Positions 42,001-47,164 of a stretch of 64,000 nucleotides of DNA are shown here, piece after piece. A program made the position numbers and the translations under genes. The stretch's first letter is position 1; each line of letters begins with the position of its first letter. Source of the DNA: Phallusia fumigata (Eukaryota; Chordata; Ascidiacea; Phlebobranchia; Ascidiidae); the NCBI GenBank assembly GCA_008931825.1, contig QXVZ01010116.1, forward strand, positions 1 through 64,000. The letters run 5' to 3'. Below the pieces are notes generated by a model, which was given only the letters and a program-made list of their open reading frames with translations, was not told the origin of the DNA and did not search any database.

Positions 42001-45000
42001 TTAACCTGCTGCACGGAGGAACCCGGTTGTTTTTCCAACACTTCCTGTGAGTTGGGAAGTGGTGTTGTGCAAATTTGCTCCATAACATTCTGCAAGGTTG
42101 TTGCTCGATCTAACAAAACATTATTAAACAGCTCCTAAAAACACATTCGCGTGAAATAATAACTTACGACTCGTAATTCAGTAGGAATTTGTAACACTTT
42201 GGCTTCTGTAAACATTGTTCAGCACAATGCATTTCAGGTGATGACGAATTAAGGAAAACTTTACTTAAGTTATAAAAAACTTGGTTGTTGTCCGCCCGAT
42301 ACATTTCAAACCCGGATGCGTTCGGAAAAACATCCCAAGCAGTACGGTCTAAAAACGAAAAAAGTTTTTACATTCAATCAAAATTCATTTTTTTAGGAGT
42401 GCTTATGTCTTTTTTGATTTAAAATACTAATCATATATTTACAAATAAGATACAGCCAATTTATTTGCTGCAGAAATCCATCTATTATTTTCAGGCGAAA
42501 TTGTCAGTTGAGATTCTGTACTGTTGATATTTAACTCTATCTCACAAATCTCATCGGTTTTGTGATTTCTGGACAAAGCAAAGGGAAACAAGGTAGCTGT
42601 TGCTTAATGGCAATTTGAGTTTCAAACCTACCCCACATTGGTTCAATTGTTAAGATAACGTTCAGCCATACATCCGATTTATTTGCTACATAATTCCATA
42701 TCATTGTATTTCAATTATGTTGGGACAGACGACAAAAGCCCCAATACGTAAAGGTCCAGGTTTAGTCAAATATAAAAATCATTTTAGTAAAAATCTTTTA
42801 CGGCCAATTTTATAACTATAGCCATTTTACTAGCAAAAATCGTACTTACACATTTCACAAATATACATTGCTGTGGTTGTGCAAGGAACTGGAAGCCAAC
42901 CGTAGATGTCGCTTCCAGCATCTTCATTTCCCAGGCCGAGACACATTGTCTCATTGCTTTGATTAAAAATAAACCTTTTCCAAAACGGTGACGGGTTGAA
43001 CATCTCTGAAGATTGCTTTGTGGTATACGGTAACAAAGTAGGTTCAAATCCGCTTTCGCTTTCGTTTCCGCTTCCGCTTGGAACGTCGGATACATTTACC
43101 TTTGGATCAGACGTTTTGATAAATTCGGGAACTGGAACCTCAGACCCGTCTCTCCACGTCCAAAATTTTCCCATTCTTTCTTTTGCTCCGATCCAAAATA
43201 TGAAGCTTTCACTTTCACTTGCAACTGCTTGCTTTGTCAAGTTTACAAGATAGGTTTGTAGCTCTAGCGTCTTAACTACAGCAAGATCCGATTTCCATTT
43301 GGGACTATTGTAGCTACGACAGCGAGATGATGCTTCAGCGTAAGTTCTCAGGGCAGTAAAAATACGATAATTCCGACCTTGAAACGATTTCCAGTCTGTT
43401 AAAATATGTACATAATATAAGCCTGAGTTTTGGTCCTAACGAAACCAAGTTAGTGCTCACACATAGGCAACAAAAAAACAGCGAGACTCGCTTAAAATTA
43501 AACTTACTTTCTATTTGGGTTTTCAAAGATATATCATTTTCTGGTGGATTTGATAAATACAAGGTATCGTTTTCGTGACATGATTTTCCAATATTGGCAA
43601 GTTGACTATATTCGGTAATTGTGTGAGTGTTAAGACATCTACCCAGCAAAGGTATTGAACATATCGTATCGTGCTCTATAATTTCTGCAGTTAAAATAAA
43701 CAAATCAGTTTAAAGTTAAGTTTCATCCACACACACATAATGTCAAACGGCAAATTTGAAGTGTCGTATACCAGAAACGCAATTTTCGGACGTGAAAGCC
43801 GTTCTTTGTGAATCTAATATTAGCAATTGGGAGGGCACGTTGGTATGAAAAATTTGCTTTGCACCAGTCTTTAGACTGCTGACCTAAAAAAGATTTCAAC
43901 TTAAAATCACTCTCACTGCAAATAGGGTCCCGGGTACACAAATCTACCTTGTGAAATAATTGAAGATCATTGTAAATCAAATGAAAATTTCCATCAATAT
44001 CAAGCCCAATAAAAGCGGATTCCGATAAAAAATCAAAGCAAGTAATTGACATCAGCTGTAAGTTACTGCTTGCGTAGTGTTTATCGGTATGTAGACTTTC
44101 ATACGCGGGAAACATAACGGCTGAAAAATTAGGCCGAATTGCAACCAAGTAGTCGCTGTAGCTGTGACATGCGTGTATTTTCGTAACTGGTTCCATGCCT
44201 TTGTCGTACTGAAAAAAAATATAAAAAGGTAAAAAAAATACCACCCACGTATATTGGTATACAAACCAGTTGCCAATCCATCCATCTCCATACTTTATGA
44301 TCAAGTTCAAGAAATGAGCTGGCTAACAAGAACTTCGACAGAAGTTTATCGAAAAATTTGACTCCAAAGTTTCTATTGTTTTCAGGCGAAATCGTCAGTT
44401 GAGATTCTGTACTATAGATATTTAACTCTATCTCACAAATCTCATCGGTTTTGTTATTCCTGGACAAAACAAAGGAAAACAAGGTAGCTGTTGCTTAATG
44501 GCAATTTGAGTTTTAAACCTACCCCACATTGGTGCAATTGTTAAGATGACGTTCCGCCATCTTCAGCCAAAATACGAAACCTCCAAACAAATCATAATCC
44601 GCCATTCGGTAAATGTTTGATTCATTGTACCCCTCACTCTTTCGCACGACGTAAAAATGGCTTAAGGTGTAGGTGATCGATTGTGCTTTAAATGGGAGGG
44701 GAATGGCGAATTTTGATTCGCATTTTTCCGAACTTTCTCTAAATTTTACAAATTGACCAAATTAGGTTTTTATGTTGGCATTATTTTGTTATTCCATGCC
44801 GCTATATTTCCGGTGGATATAGAGGGCCCTAAGTGGCATTTCAGTGGGTATTTGACGCTTTGCACGTTAGTTAAACGATTTAAAGCTTGTTGGGCCTCGG
44901 TCTGCGATCTCTATGCTTTGAGTGTGGATTTAAAACACACAAAATCCCTAGTGGTCAAAAAGCAAACAACAACCAGAATGTCGTATGGTTGATAAAGTAA

Positions 45001-45622
45001 CACGAGCCTGTTCTAATGCGGCGTGTCAAAAAGCAACTATCAGAGAAAAAGATAAACAGGAATTTTAAGTTATGGTCAAGTTTATTTTGGCATAAACAAC
45101 CAAACAAGTACATAATTTTTACGCAATATTACAATAGCACAGTATTCCTACTCCTCCATACCTCCAGTATAAACCTGTCGTTGATGCAGCAGTATCCACT
45201 ATTTCCAGCAAACCAGAGGAAAAGTATTTGTTCTCAGATATATGCAGTAAACTTACTGGCTTGTTTTGACAAATGGCGCGGCTCCATGTGCAGCTTGAAA
45301 ACCAAGACTTAGTTACAAGCAAATTACTTTATTTATTTATTTTTCCACTCACTTTGTTTGACCAAAGGTTCCTAACATTAACCAATCCGACATCAAAACA
45401 AGCAGTATCCTCGTAAAAGCATTTAGAGAACGCATTATTGCATTCCATTTGTCGATTTCTGACTGAGACGATAAGTGACCATGAATGTTTTTGACATATT
45501 TCGGTCAAACTGCCTTTTTCAGAGCATTTGCTTGCCACAGAGGTATACAAAATTAATAAGCAAAATAGCGACAAAAATAGACTGGACGACTCCAATATTG
45601 ATGCCAAATAACTACCTTTCAT
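11586..45622 (-). CDS. Giant polycystin-1-like receptor-channel gene with lectin/trefoil/LamG mosaic ectodomain (whole gene)
   Basis: This is a multi-exon minus-strand gene of about 34 kb. Polycystin-1 proteins are autoproteolysed receptors whose large ectodomain is coupled to an 11-helix membrane region related to TRPP channels. Reading from 45622 downwards the exons encode a signal peptide, lectin and trefoil modules, EGF, LamG-like sandwiches, a C-type lectin, WSC, PKD repeats, REJ, a GAIN-like region, PLAT, channel and coiled-coil tail. Each block is annotated separately below. Several junctions join in phase, for example 33.9 to 33.5 kb and 45353 to 45307, and no terminal stop was seen between the mosaic and the canonical half. 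A split into two genes cannot be excluded because some N-terminal junctions were not resolved. The 424-base gap and four n joins interrupt it. Confidence 0.75.
12335..15720 (-). CDS. Polycystin transmembrane/channel region (PKD_channel)
   Basis: Exons in gene order include FSRPTKSNFNRVQRLSCAF, the loop entering the first helices after PLAT (about 15.7-15.6 kb). Further helices lie at 15.5-14.8 kb (LLISIQASVIVLPVNILIVQ, LPIFAFVNLLNCALAVIGII, WSLLFVVTAISASFVFIYSV). The extracellular polycystin loop follows at 14.2-13.5 kb (ARIRQVRS, GGGYTATLG, WIDRNTAAIFVEFTVR). The last helices are YNANINLFTSSILSLE, FFHSFWNLVDIIGSMLSLCA and YFMAFTLFLATTKFNQLLAF, with the final pore helix and S6-like segment MLVGRFDF...LGPIFFITFAGVCTILLINMF at 12.54-12.35 kb. 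This order is that of polycystin-1/PKD1L proteins. The final segment ends ILDDSIKAVR, like the S6 end of polycystins. Confidence 0.85.
15759..16034 (-). CDS. Polycystin PLAT/LH2 domain end (cut by the N gap)
   Basis: An exon running into the gap (15988-16034) reads WYLNHVIVTDLQTEK. It is spliced in phase 2 to the exon 15759-15916, reading RFHFICDDWLAVDESDGKIE and later SDGHLWFS. This is the characteristic end of the polycystin-1 PLAT domain (WFLEYVxVxDLQT...FxCxxWLAxDxxDGxxER...LSDAHLWLS), an intracellular beta-sandwich between helices 1 and 2. The first strands of PLAT and the first helix must lie in the gap. Confidence 0.85.
16035..16458. other. Assembly gap, 424 N
   Basis: The run of N sits inside the polycystin gene between the GAIN-like exons and the PLAT end. 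By family order it hides the GPS cleavage motif, transmembrane helix 1 and most of PLAT. Confidence 0.95.
16638..18440 (-). CDS. Polycystin GAIN-like region before the GPS
   Basis: Short exons give Ser/Thr/Asn-rich, helix-prone sequence: NISIESLTNITDSSAVISNT (about 18.43-18.31 kb), RMTIRSKLMDAVVSRI (about 18.0 kb), IQQSCSAIGSLTQIISEVDS (about 17.88-17.82 kb), KAFEDVQETASAMIAGIDNV (17.6 kb) and RFVGNQAAKSMSTLSSAVLM (16.8 kb). Sequence of this type lies between REJ and the GPS in polycystin-1 and forms the helical subdomain A of the GAIN autoproteolysis domain. The cleavage tripeptide itself is not seen and should be in the gap. Exon limits are approximate. Confidence 0.6.
18550..22154 (-). CDS. 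Polycystin REJ (receptor for egg jelly) module
   Basis: The large exon 21.16-21.92 kb encodes PLVAGVQYGVRRAVGYGD, VVIMDAASSSYDPVEVSLEE and FEFAWSC, the start of REJ modules (xxGGxxRxVGxxxxLxLDAxxSxDPD...FxWSC). Later exons carry CENLSSC (20.85 kb), LFEAGASYLIRVRM (20.4 kb), RWSLFVSKGNKRRLR (19.9 kb), PYLVIRPNSLIPGMKYRVRV and PPYGGSCDIEPLEG (19.65-19.49 kb; the PPxxGxCxVxPxxG signature), TITCFGWKDEG (19.37 kb) and NLTVRVFESQ (18.56 kb). REJ modules are built from FNIII-like sandwiches and are found in sea urchin egg-jelly receptors and polycystin-1. Exon limits between these anchors are approximate. Confidence 0.8.
22190..25380 (-). CDS. Polycystin PKD repeats, C-terminal group
   Basis: Successive exons encode Ig-like PKD folds: FGDDTVC...FEIPHR with YTEVGYFNISMFLYNNVS (25.15 and 24.65 kb), YTLDFGDNSSKVTAVENF with TYFAPGRYLPSLTVWN (24.3-24.1 kb), FYGDGTSDLVV with LYKRPGKYDLQLNFSNAI (23.47-23.3 kb), a degenerate one around FTMQWQIFPENVTVHIMWH (23.0 kb) and YPGTKIVSVKVSNPISS (22.45 kb). 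The D-F-G-D and H-x-Y-x-x-x-G-x-Y motifs are the family hallmark. These repeats give polycystin-1 its mechanical extensibility and adhesive surface. Exons are separated by introns of 60-300 bases. Confidence 0.8.
25465..27060 (-). CDS. Polycystin WSC domain plus PKD repeats (one large exon)
   Basis: A single exon of about 1.6 kb starts after an acceptor cttcgtctag near 27041 and joins in phase to the C-type lectin exon. The first 130 residues form a WSC domain (SYDLSVSCRRYCRKR, DNCICFAWN, later CSSFCGYVQYGGIYRCG), the Cys-rich carbohydrate-binding module also found near the N-terminus of vertebrate polycystin-1. PKD repeats follow: NIDFGDGSNY with FYEQPGEYNIQLEIVSS, CRWEYNDGSPHET with YHTEGVYKTTVTCWN, a weaker third, and VKWDFGDPNNKDK entering the next exon. 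The opposite strand is open across much of the WSC part but shows no domain. Confidence 0.85.
27061..27640 (-). CDS. Polycystin C-type lectin domain next to WSC
   Basis: Two exons. The first (27361 to about 27631) reads GCLTGWHQIGENCFKVFDTD, ATFEQAQRICADVGATLPGV, TSLAEQYKLQEFLDEK, and ends LGLLDE before a gtaagt donor. The second (about 27109-27280) reads TFNAFYTDARITASDGTTVG to VVCSMPFAK. The Cys and Trp spacing, the A-x-x-x-C and G-A-x-L motifs and the final Cys are those of a long-form C-type lectin. Polycystin-1 carries one C-type lectin among its PKD repeats. The calcium-site motifs EPN/WND are not visible, so sugar binding is not assured. Confidence 0.8.
28128..28440 (-). CDS. LamG-like exon, copy 1 (3' end of third jelly roll)
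   Basis: The exon reads ADFCTVLVMGPCQLFLTGMS, FFLNDVPVAHTNFWRKIVTP, DPFWSIMIGRRSDYPSGF and VLEIGEIHFWDGVVNGLP. The last motif, an E-I-x-x-W-D-x-x segment, is the closing strand of LamG/pentraxin-type sandwiches. It lies directly upstream of the C-type lectin exons and is cut off on its 5' side by the n at 28454. Copies 2 and 3 (28840-29170 and 29382-29560) encode the same segment with G to R, T to I and W to R differences. Confidence 0.7.
28455..29380. repeat. Second copy of the 27709-28453 segment, with LamG exon copy 2
   Basis: After the n at 28454 the sequence restarts at the equivalent of 27709 and repeats intron and LamG exon with substitutions and indels. Its minus-strand exon (about 28840-29170) continues 5' into SPADFCTVLVMRPC and then intron. 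It ends in a palindromic repeat (29264-29380) before the next n. Confidence 0.75.
29264..29380. repeat. CCCAGC...GACGTC/TCGACGT repeat, inserted in one copy only
   Basis: The copy before the n at 29381 runs ggatatcat then cccagctaacaatttgacg, with cctttcgacgt, acgttgaaaccg and gacgacgtag following. The third copy reads straight from ggatatcat into attcatacc. The inserted 117 bases share their start and their recurrent ACGT-centred motif with 63638-63829. This suggests a dispersed element of unknown class polymorphic between haplotypes. Confidence 0.5.
29382..29649. repeat. Third copy of the LamG exon region (allele without the insertion)
   Basis: Repeats 28996-29263 after the n at 29381 with no difference seen by eye, then continues into different intron sequence at ggatatcat/attcatacc. 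It holds most of the LamG exon on the minus strand. Confidence 0.75.
29900..33500 (-). CDS. Tandem LamG/concanavalin-like jelly-roll domains of the polycystin ectodomain
   Basis: At least three sandwiches are recognisable by the repeated pattern of a Cys-x(n)-G-[FL]-T-[VI]-x-F-[WK] core. Roll 1: GSLLNAQRCKHGLTVSFWIR (33.1 kb), SLILASGKYFNLVVHTKTQ (32.65 kb), FVIGSTSVDGEFDLDEMTMF (32.38 kb). Roll 2: GSPIYCSSGFTVSFKIK (31.75 kb), WEVSVYHKTDTYHHVGIIR (31.47 kb), SEVWFIEQSLDIVMWAG (30.95 kb). Roll 3: NCLHDLLHCKNGFTIQFWFK (30.35 kb), WKLDISYKPSEYALIRISWH (29.95 kb), completed by the triplicated exon. Exon 33.49-33.28 kb joins in phase 1 to the exon at 33.9 kb. LamG-type folds bind glycans or matrix. 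Exon limits are approximate. Confidence 0.7.
33700..33841 (-). mobile_element. hAT-type terminal sequence in an intron
   Basis: The sequence ending at 33841, read on the minus strand, begins CAGTGATTCCCAAACTGTGT followed by gccgcag, a classic hAT terminus. The partner terminus was not found, so the left limit is arbitrary and it may be a fragment. Confidence 0.4.
33887..34430 (-). CDS. Polycystin ectodomain exons of unclear fold
   Basis: Two exons read NCSLVGCIHVTGHDELGNII, then SSGQMSNLVTVC (34.42-34.29 kb), and RWLDEAWTNLSASLKQNGII with SFVMLCRQLQKESFLCPINS (34.18-33.9 kb). The G-C-I...M-x-x-L-V-x-x-C pattern is like the first half of a WSC-type module. The exon ends ...VPQHKG at a gtcagt donor in phase 1 and joins EPLLITFDELLHLGSPPFEL at 33.45 kb, showing that mosaic and LamG parts belong to one transcript. 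Confidence 0.5.
34800..35900 (-). CDS. Polycystin ectodomain C-type lectin (after EGF)
   Basis: Exons read ICIEMISCPSGWKQFENSCF (35.87-35.79 kb; the C-P-x-G-W-x-x-F opening of C-type lectins), FYQAENKCMTIGGHLMSLHS (35.64-35.55 kb), SYIWIGLMIDRATSEAFWID (35.15-35.09 kb) and SPICLYMHSS with YGYACKIDL (34.92-34.81 kb). Together these give a complete lectin fold. The first exon follows the EGF exon in phase 0. Confidence 0.75.
35985..36160 (-). CDS. Polycystin ectodomain EGF-like module
   Basis: The exon encodes CDEYKDECHKSAICVEDPGS followed by FHCVCQQGFTGNGK, with the C-x-N/D...C-x-C-x(2)-G-[FY]-x-G-[ND]-G pattern of an EGF repeat close to the calcium-binding form. It ends in a gtaagt donor in phase 0. 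A C-type lectin lies on either side. Confidence 0.8.
36395..37013 (-). CDS. Polycystin ectodomain C-type lectin (before EGF)
   Basis: First exon (about 36.99-36.79 kb): GGCYGVFSMVEDN, YVYFVTSEVATSVDDAQKQC and ERGGELAFFDLSNEEAF. Second (about 36.65-36.43 kb): KSRMWIAFYYNSALQKFVSR, NNPWMESEPGGSETEGCVII and TVSLCQRFLQG. The W-I-A/G, W-x-x-x-E-P-x-G and final C-Q/E-R motifs identify the fold. The EPG-like motif could be a remnant of the calcium/sugar site, so sugar binding is possible but unproven. Confidence 0.75.
37100..38250. other. Large intron of the polycystin gene
   Basis: About 1.15 kb with no exon-like frame on the minus strand. The plus strand was read for a nested gene and shows none; in particular no fibrinogen-like sequence was seen. 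Confidence 0.5.
38270..38415 (-). CDS. P-type trefoil module of the polycystin ectodomain
   Basis: The exon reads ARCNINKEFREECLSGQNLN, then KADCILKGCCYEEPIAGNPT and CYRLYTPG before a gtaag donor. The C-x(8)-[KR]-x(3)-C...C-x(3)-G-C-C-[YF]-x(n)-P-x-C-[YF] spacing is the P-type (trefoil factor) domain, a three-loop disulphide module typical of mucosal proteins and zona or egg-coat proteins. Confidence 0.7.
38520..39800 (-). CDS. Polycystin ectodomain C-type lectin with trefoil on either side
   Basis: The first exon (about 39.60-39.79 kb) encodes SDSWLKSVYSSYEYMLIHLE and KQKCIEEGGEVAYVGLDSKM before a gtgagt donor. The closing exon (about 38.72-38.52 kb) encodes NQKGALMGITHDSIDENVLT, KDCVVFLDNQLLGVDC and ALCQRLAG. 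These are the two halves of a lectin fold. About 0.9 kb separates them, including hAT-like sequence near 39.2 kb. Confidence 0.65.
39225..39269 (-). mobile_element. hAT (Charlie-like) terminal sequence in an intron
   Basis: On the minus strand from 39269 the sequence begins CAGTGGTTCTCAAATTGGGG followed by tccgctctaccctaggg, closely resembling Charlie-type hAT termini. The opposite end was not located. Confidence 0.45.
39954..40190. repeat. 118-bp tandem copy around the n at 40072
   Basis: 39954-40071 and 40073-40190 appear identical. An exact repeat meeting at a single n is best explained as unmerged contig ends. It lies in an intron of the polycystin gene. Confidence 0.85.
40250..40400 (-). 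CDS. P-type trefoil module of the polycystin ectodomain
   Basis: The exon encodes GCDVQPRYRRVAFNVAVTKQ, then QCLDAGHCYHATSSDYPSCF and VKQLTG. It matches the P-type trefoil pattern with one Cys of the usual C-C pair replaced by His (GHCY), so one disulphide may be missing. Confidence 0.6.
40449..41030 (-). CDS. Beta-trefoil-like repeats in the polycystin ectodomain
   Basis: Exons encode VFLRLKTRDAYMRVDVDGSF, TMKGSLQTGSKLAFDYNL, then SDFIFATFELVDEPNKYMKR and NNGFVITEGLDDAAIFEIST. The recurrent [YF]-[ML]-[RK]...G-x-[FL]-x-[IM]...F...A-x-F pattern is that of beta-trefoil lectin-like folds such as AbfB or fascin repeats. A related segment lies at 43.8-44.2 kb. The assignment is by pattern only. 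Confidence 0.45.
41180..41670 (-). CDS. Cys-rich trefoil-like and WSC-like modules of the polycystin ectodomain
   Basis: The first exon (about 41.67-41.55 kb) reads LCTTNVSAKNCSKLGCYFRE and GNCYAKFLPTTG, a short trefoil-like motif. The next (about 41.47-41.18 kb) reads GCWWHKESHSQISQLDGKSF, LLKCYMATRSLGLKTFALQN and GGQCFVSADEHNVFLSQKSL, ending in CLNDGKGGYQSNQVYGI. The A-x-x-x-G-x-x-x-F-[AG]-[VL]-Q-x-x-G-x-C-[FW]...C...G-x-G-G-x-x-x-N-x-V-Y pattern is common in invertebrate WSC-like extracellular proteins. Confidence 0.6.
42160..42360 (-). CDS. PAN/apple-like exon of the polycystin ectodomain
   Basis: The exon reads DRTAWDVFPNASGFEMYRAD, NQVFYNLSKVFLNSSSPEMH and CAEQCLQKPKCYKFLLNYES. The C-x(3)-C-x(4)-C spacing after S-x-x-x-C recalls the central helix of PAN/apple modules. 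It carries three possible N-glycosylation sequons. Low-to-moderate certainty. Confidence 0.4.
42481..42672. repeat. Internal duplication, copy A
   Basis: This stretch recurs at about 44372-44560 with roughly 90-95 percent identity by eye, including the coding-like segment that in copy B reads KTDEICEIELNIYSTESQLT on the minus strand and adjoining intron. There is no n at either copy, so this looks like a real partial duplication inside the gene. Confidence 0.7.
42830..43400 (-). CDS. Polycystin ectodomain C-type lectin
   Basis: The product reads WKSFQGRNYRIFTALRTYAE, ASSRCRSYNSPKWKSDLAVV, FIFWIGAKERMGKFWTWRDG, MCLGLGNEDAGSDIYGWLPV and PCTTTAMYICEM. All lectin landmarks are present: A-x-x-x-C, W-I-G, the W-x-W-x-D-G segment, C-x-x-x...W-x-x-x-x-C and the closing Y-I-C-E. 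It is the clearest C-type lectin of the N-terminal half. The EPN/QPD and WND sugar-site motifs are not evident. Confidence 0.8.
43430..43703 (-). CDS. Linker exon of the polycystin ectodomain
   Basis: Reads ICSIPLLGRCLNTHTITEYS, QLANIGKSCHENDTLYLSN and PPENDISLKTQI. Two Cys pairs, no recognised domain. It precedes the C-type lectin at 43.4 kb. Confidence 0.4.
43723..44230 (-). CDS. Beta-trefoil-like segment of the polycystin ectodomain
   Basis: Exon sequence reads IHACHSYSDYLVAIRPNFSA, VMFPAYESLHTDKHYASSNL, SESAFIGLDIDGNFHLIYND and FHKVDLCTRDPICSESDFKL. The F-I-G-L-D-I-D-G-N-F-H-L motif is typical of a beta-trefoil lobe and resembles the YMRVDVDGSF lobe at 40.8 kb. Family not certain. Confidence 0.4.
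44275..45307 (-). CDS. First lectin-like unit of the polycystin ectodomain
   Basis: An exon 45165-45307 joins the signal-peptide exon in phase 0 and reads SWFSSCTWSRAICQNKPVSL, LHISENKYFSSG and TTGLYWR, like the first half of a C-type lectin. A further exon near 44482-44275 reads KTDEICEIELNIYSTESQLT and FLELDHKVWRWMDWQL; part of it is duplicated at 42.5 kb. The stretch between (about 44.57-45.1 kb) shows no exon that I can support. Confidence 0.45.
45353..45622 (-). CDS. Polycystin first coding exon with signal peptide
   Basis: It starts with ATG at 45622: MKGSYLASILESSSLFLSLF followed by CLLILYTSVASKC, a good n-h-c signal peptide with cleavage likely after VAS. The mature part has several Cys (CSEKGSLTEIC, MECNNAFSKCF, DTACFDVG). 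It ends at 45353 in phase 0 before gtgagt. The strong signal peptide and the absence of lectin-type exons further upstream make this the likely 5' coding end. Confidence 0.65.
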
Positions 45623-47164
45623 TGTTCCTCACAGACACTACTTCAAGTGCCAAGTCAATTATCTGTCTATGACCTTTATTAATATTTGATGAGACACAGT
45701 CATTTGTTACGCATTTGGTAATGGGAAGTACAATATCGAACGTACCATTCAAAAACATTTTGTGGAGTTTGAACAATGCGTAACGTTGATCTTTGGTTAC
45801 GGCGTCACCTTACCCAGACCATTTTTGCCGACGAAATGACGTTTCTGCCGACAGACCATTTCTGACGACGAATTGATTTTTATGGCTACACAGCCGTAAA
45901 AAGCAAGAATTGAAACAACAAACGTAGTAGTACCTTCAACCACAATTTTAACAATTCACGCAATGACAGCGAATGACAAAGCATTTGAGACGTTCTTGGG
46001 AAACAAAAAGAACAAAGTTACTGATAAAAAGGCCTACAACAACAAAATCTGCTTTGCTTTTGTGTATTGTTCTCTGTCTGTATCAAAATATCGCGTTGGG
46101 TTGAGTTGAGTTTGTTTCACGTTGCGACAGCAACATAGCGACACAATACCACTAAATCAATCACCAGGCCGGAAATAGTTGAGCAACGTTAAAACGTTAT
46201 GAGACGCAAAAACGTGAAGGGCACATCTGGTGGAGCGACATTGAACGTCCTGCAGCCCACGCCTTAAAATAAAAAAACATAGACATTACATTTTAGACGT
46301 TTGAAAGTATAACGATGGCACATAATTTCAAAACATGTCAAATTGTTAACAACTACATTTTTATTTTGAAAGTTTGGACTCATCGAAGTGTTGGTATGAA
46401 ACGGTGGATCAGTTTGGTTTAGAAGAACTTGTGATTGACAAATGGTTGAGCAAGAAACCTTGAAAACTGAAATCAATGCGATTTGCCAATATGTTCAAAC
46501 TCTTTTACCATTGCCTGCTATGAATTAAAAAACGTGAGGTCAAATACTAAATTAAGCGTGTGTTAACGTCATCGGTTCCAAAGTGATTTTGCATCGTGTT
46601 AATAGCAAACGTCTCCTAATGTTTAAGAAACCGCGCTGTTGTGACAACGGATCCAAATGCTTAAAAACGCTAATATAAAAAACACGAAAACACGCTAATT
46701 GGTTATATGCTGAGAAACAACAAGCACCAAGGCAGGCTGGGAACTAGATCAGGCAATTCCGGTTATTCGTGTACCAATGTGGCCTGGTTTCCTCTGCGGC
46801 TTGTGGTTTACGATTGCAAAGACCACACTGCAATTAATCAGCATTATTTAGTTTCTCTAAGTCTGTATATATGTACATATTTATATGCTTACCAGTTGTC
46901 ACAATGATTACAAAACAGTCAATGTCAAACAATTTGTCACAGCATACGACTACTGTTGCCGAATTTACAATGTCAAAACAATATATTATCACAGCTGACT
47001 GGCGCATTGTCTGCAGAACAATTGAAATATTTGGTTGTAACGTCTGAAAACCTCTGAGCGTAGCAAAACGTTTGGAAGTTGGTATATCAGGGCAGAGATT
47101 TACATGACTTAGGTTCTTGTTGTTTTAATTGGAATGCAAACAAGTTGTGTTTTAAACTATTCAA
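45623..47164. other. Divergent intergenic region between the polycystin and sulfotransferase genes
   Basis: About 1.5 kb separates two start codons that face away from each other, so both promoters should lie here. No TATA box was confidently placed. A short imperfect repeat (gaccatttttgccgacgaaa / gaccatttctgacgacgaa) occurs at about 45820-45885. No exon was seen. Confidence 0.45.

Noticed and set aside
45623-47164. Fibrinogen-like (v-Themis type) partner gene next to or inside the polycystin gene
   Set aside because: The intergenic region and large introns were read on both strands; no fibrinogen-domain motifs were found.
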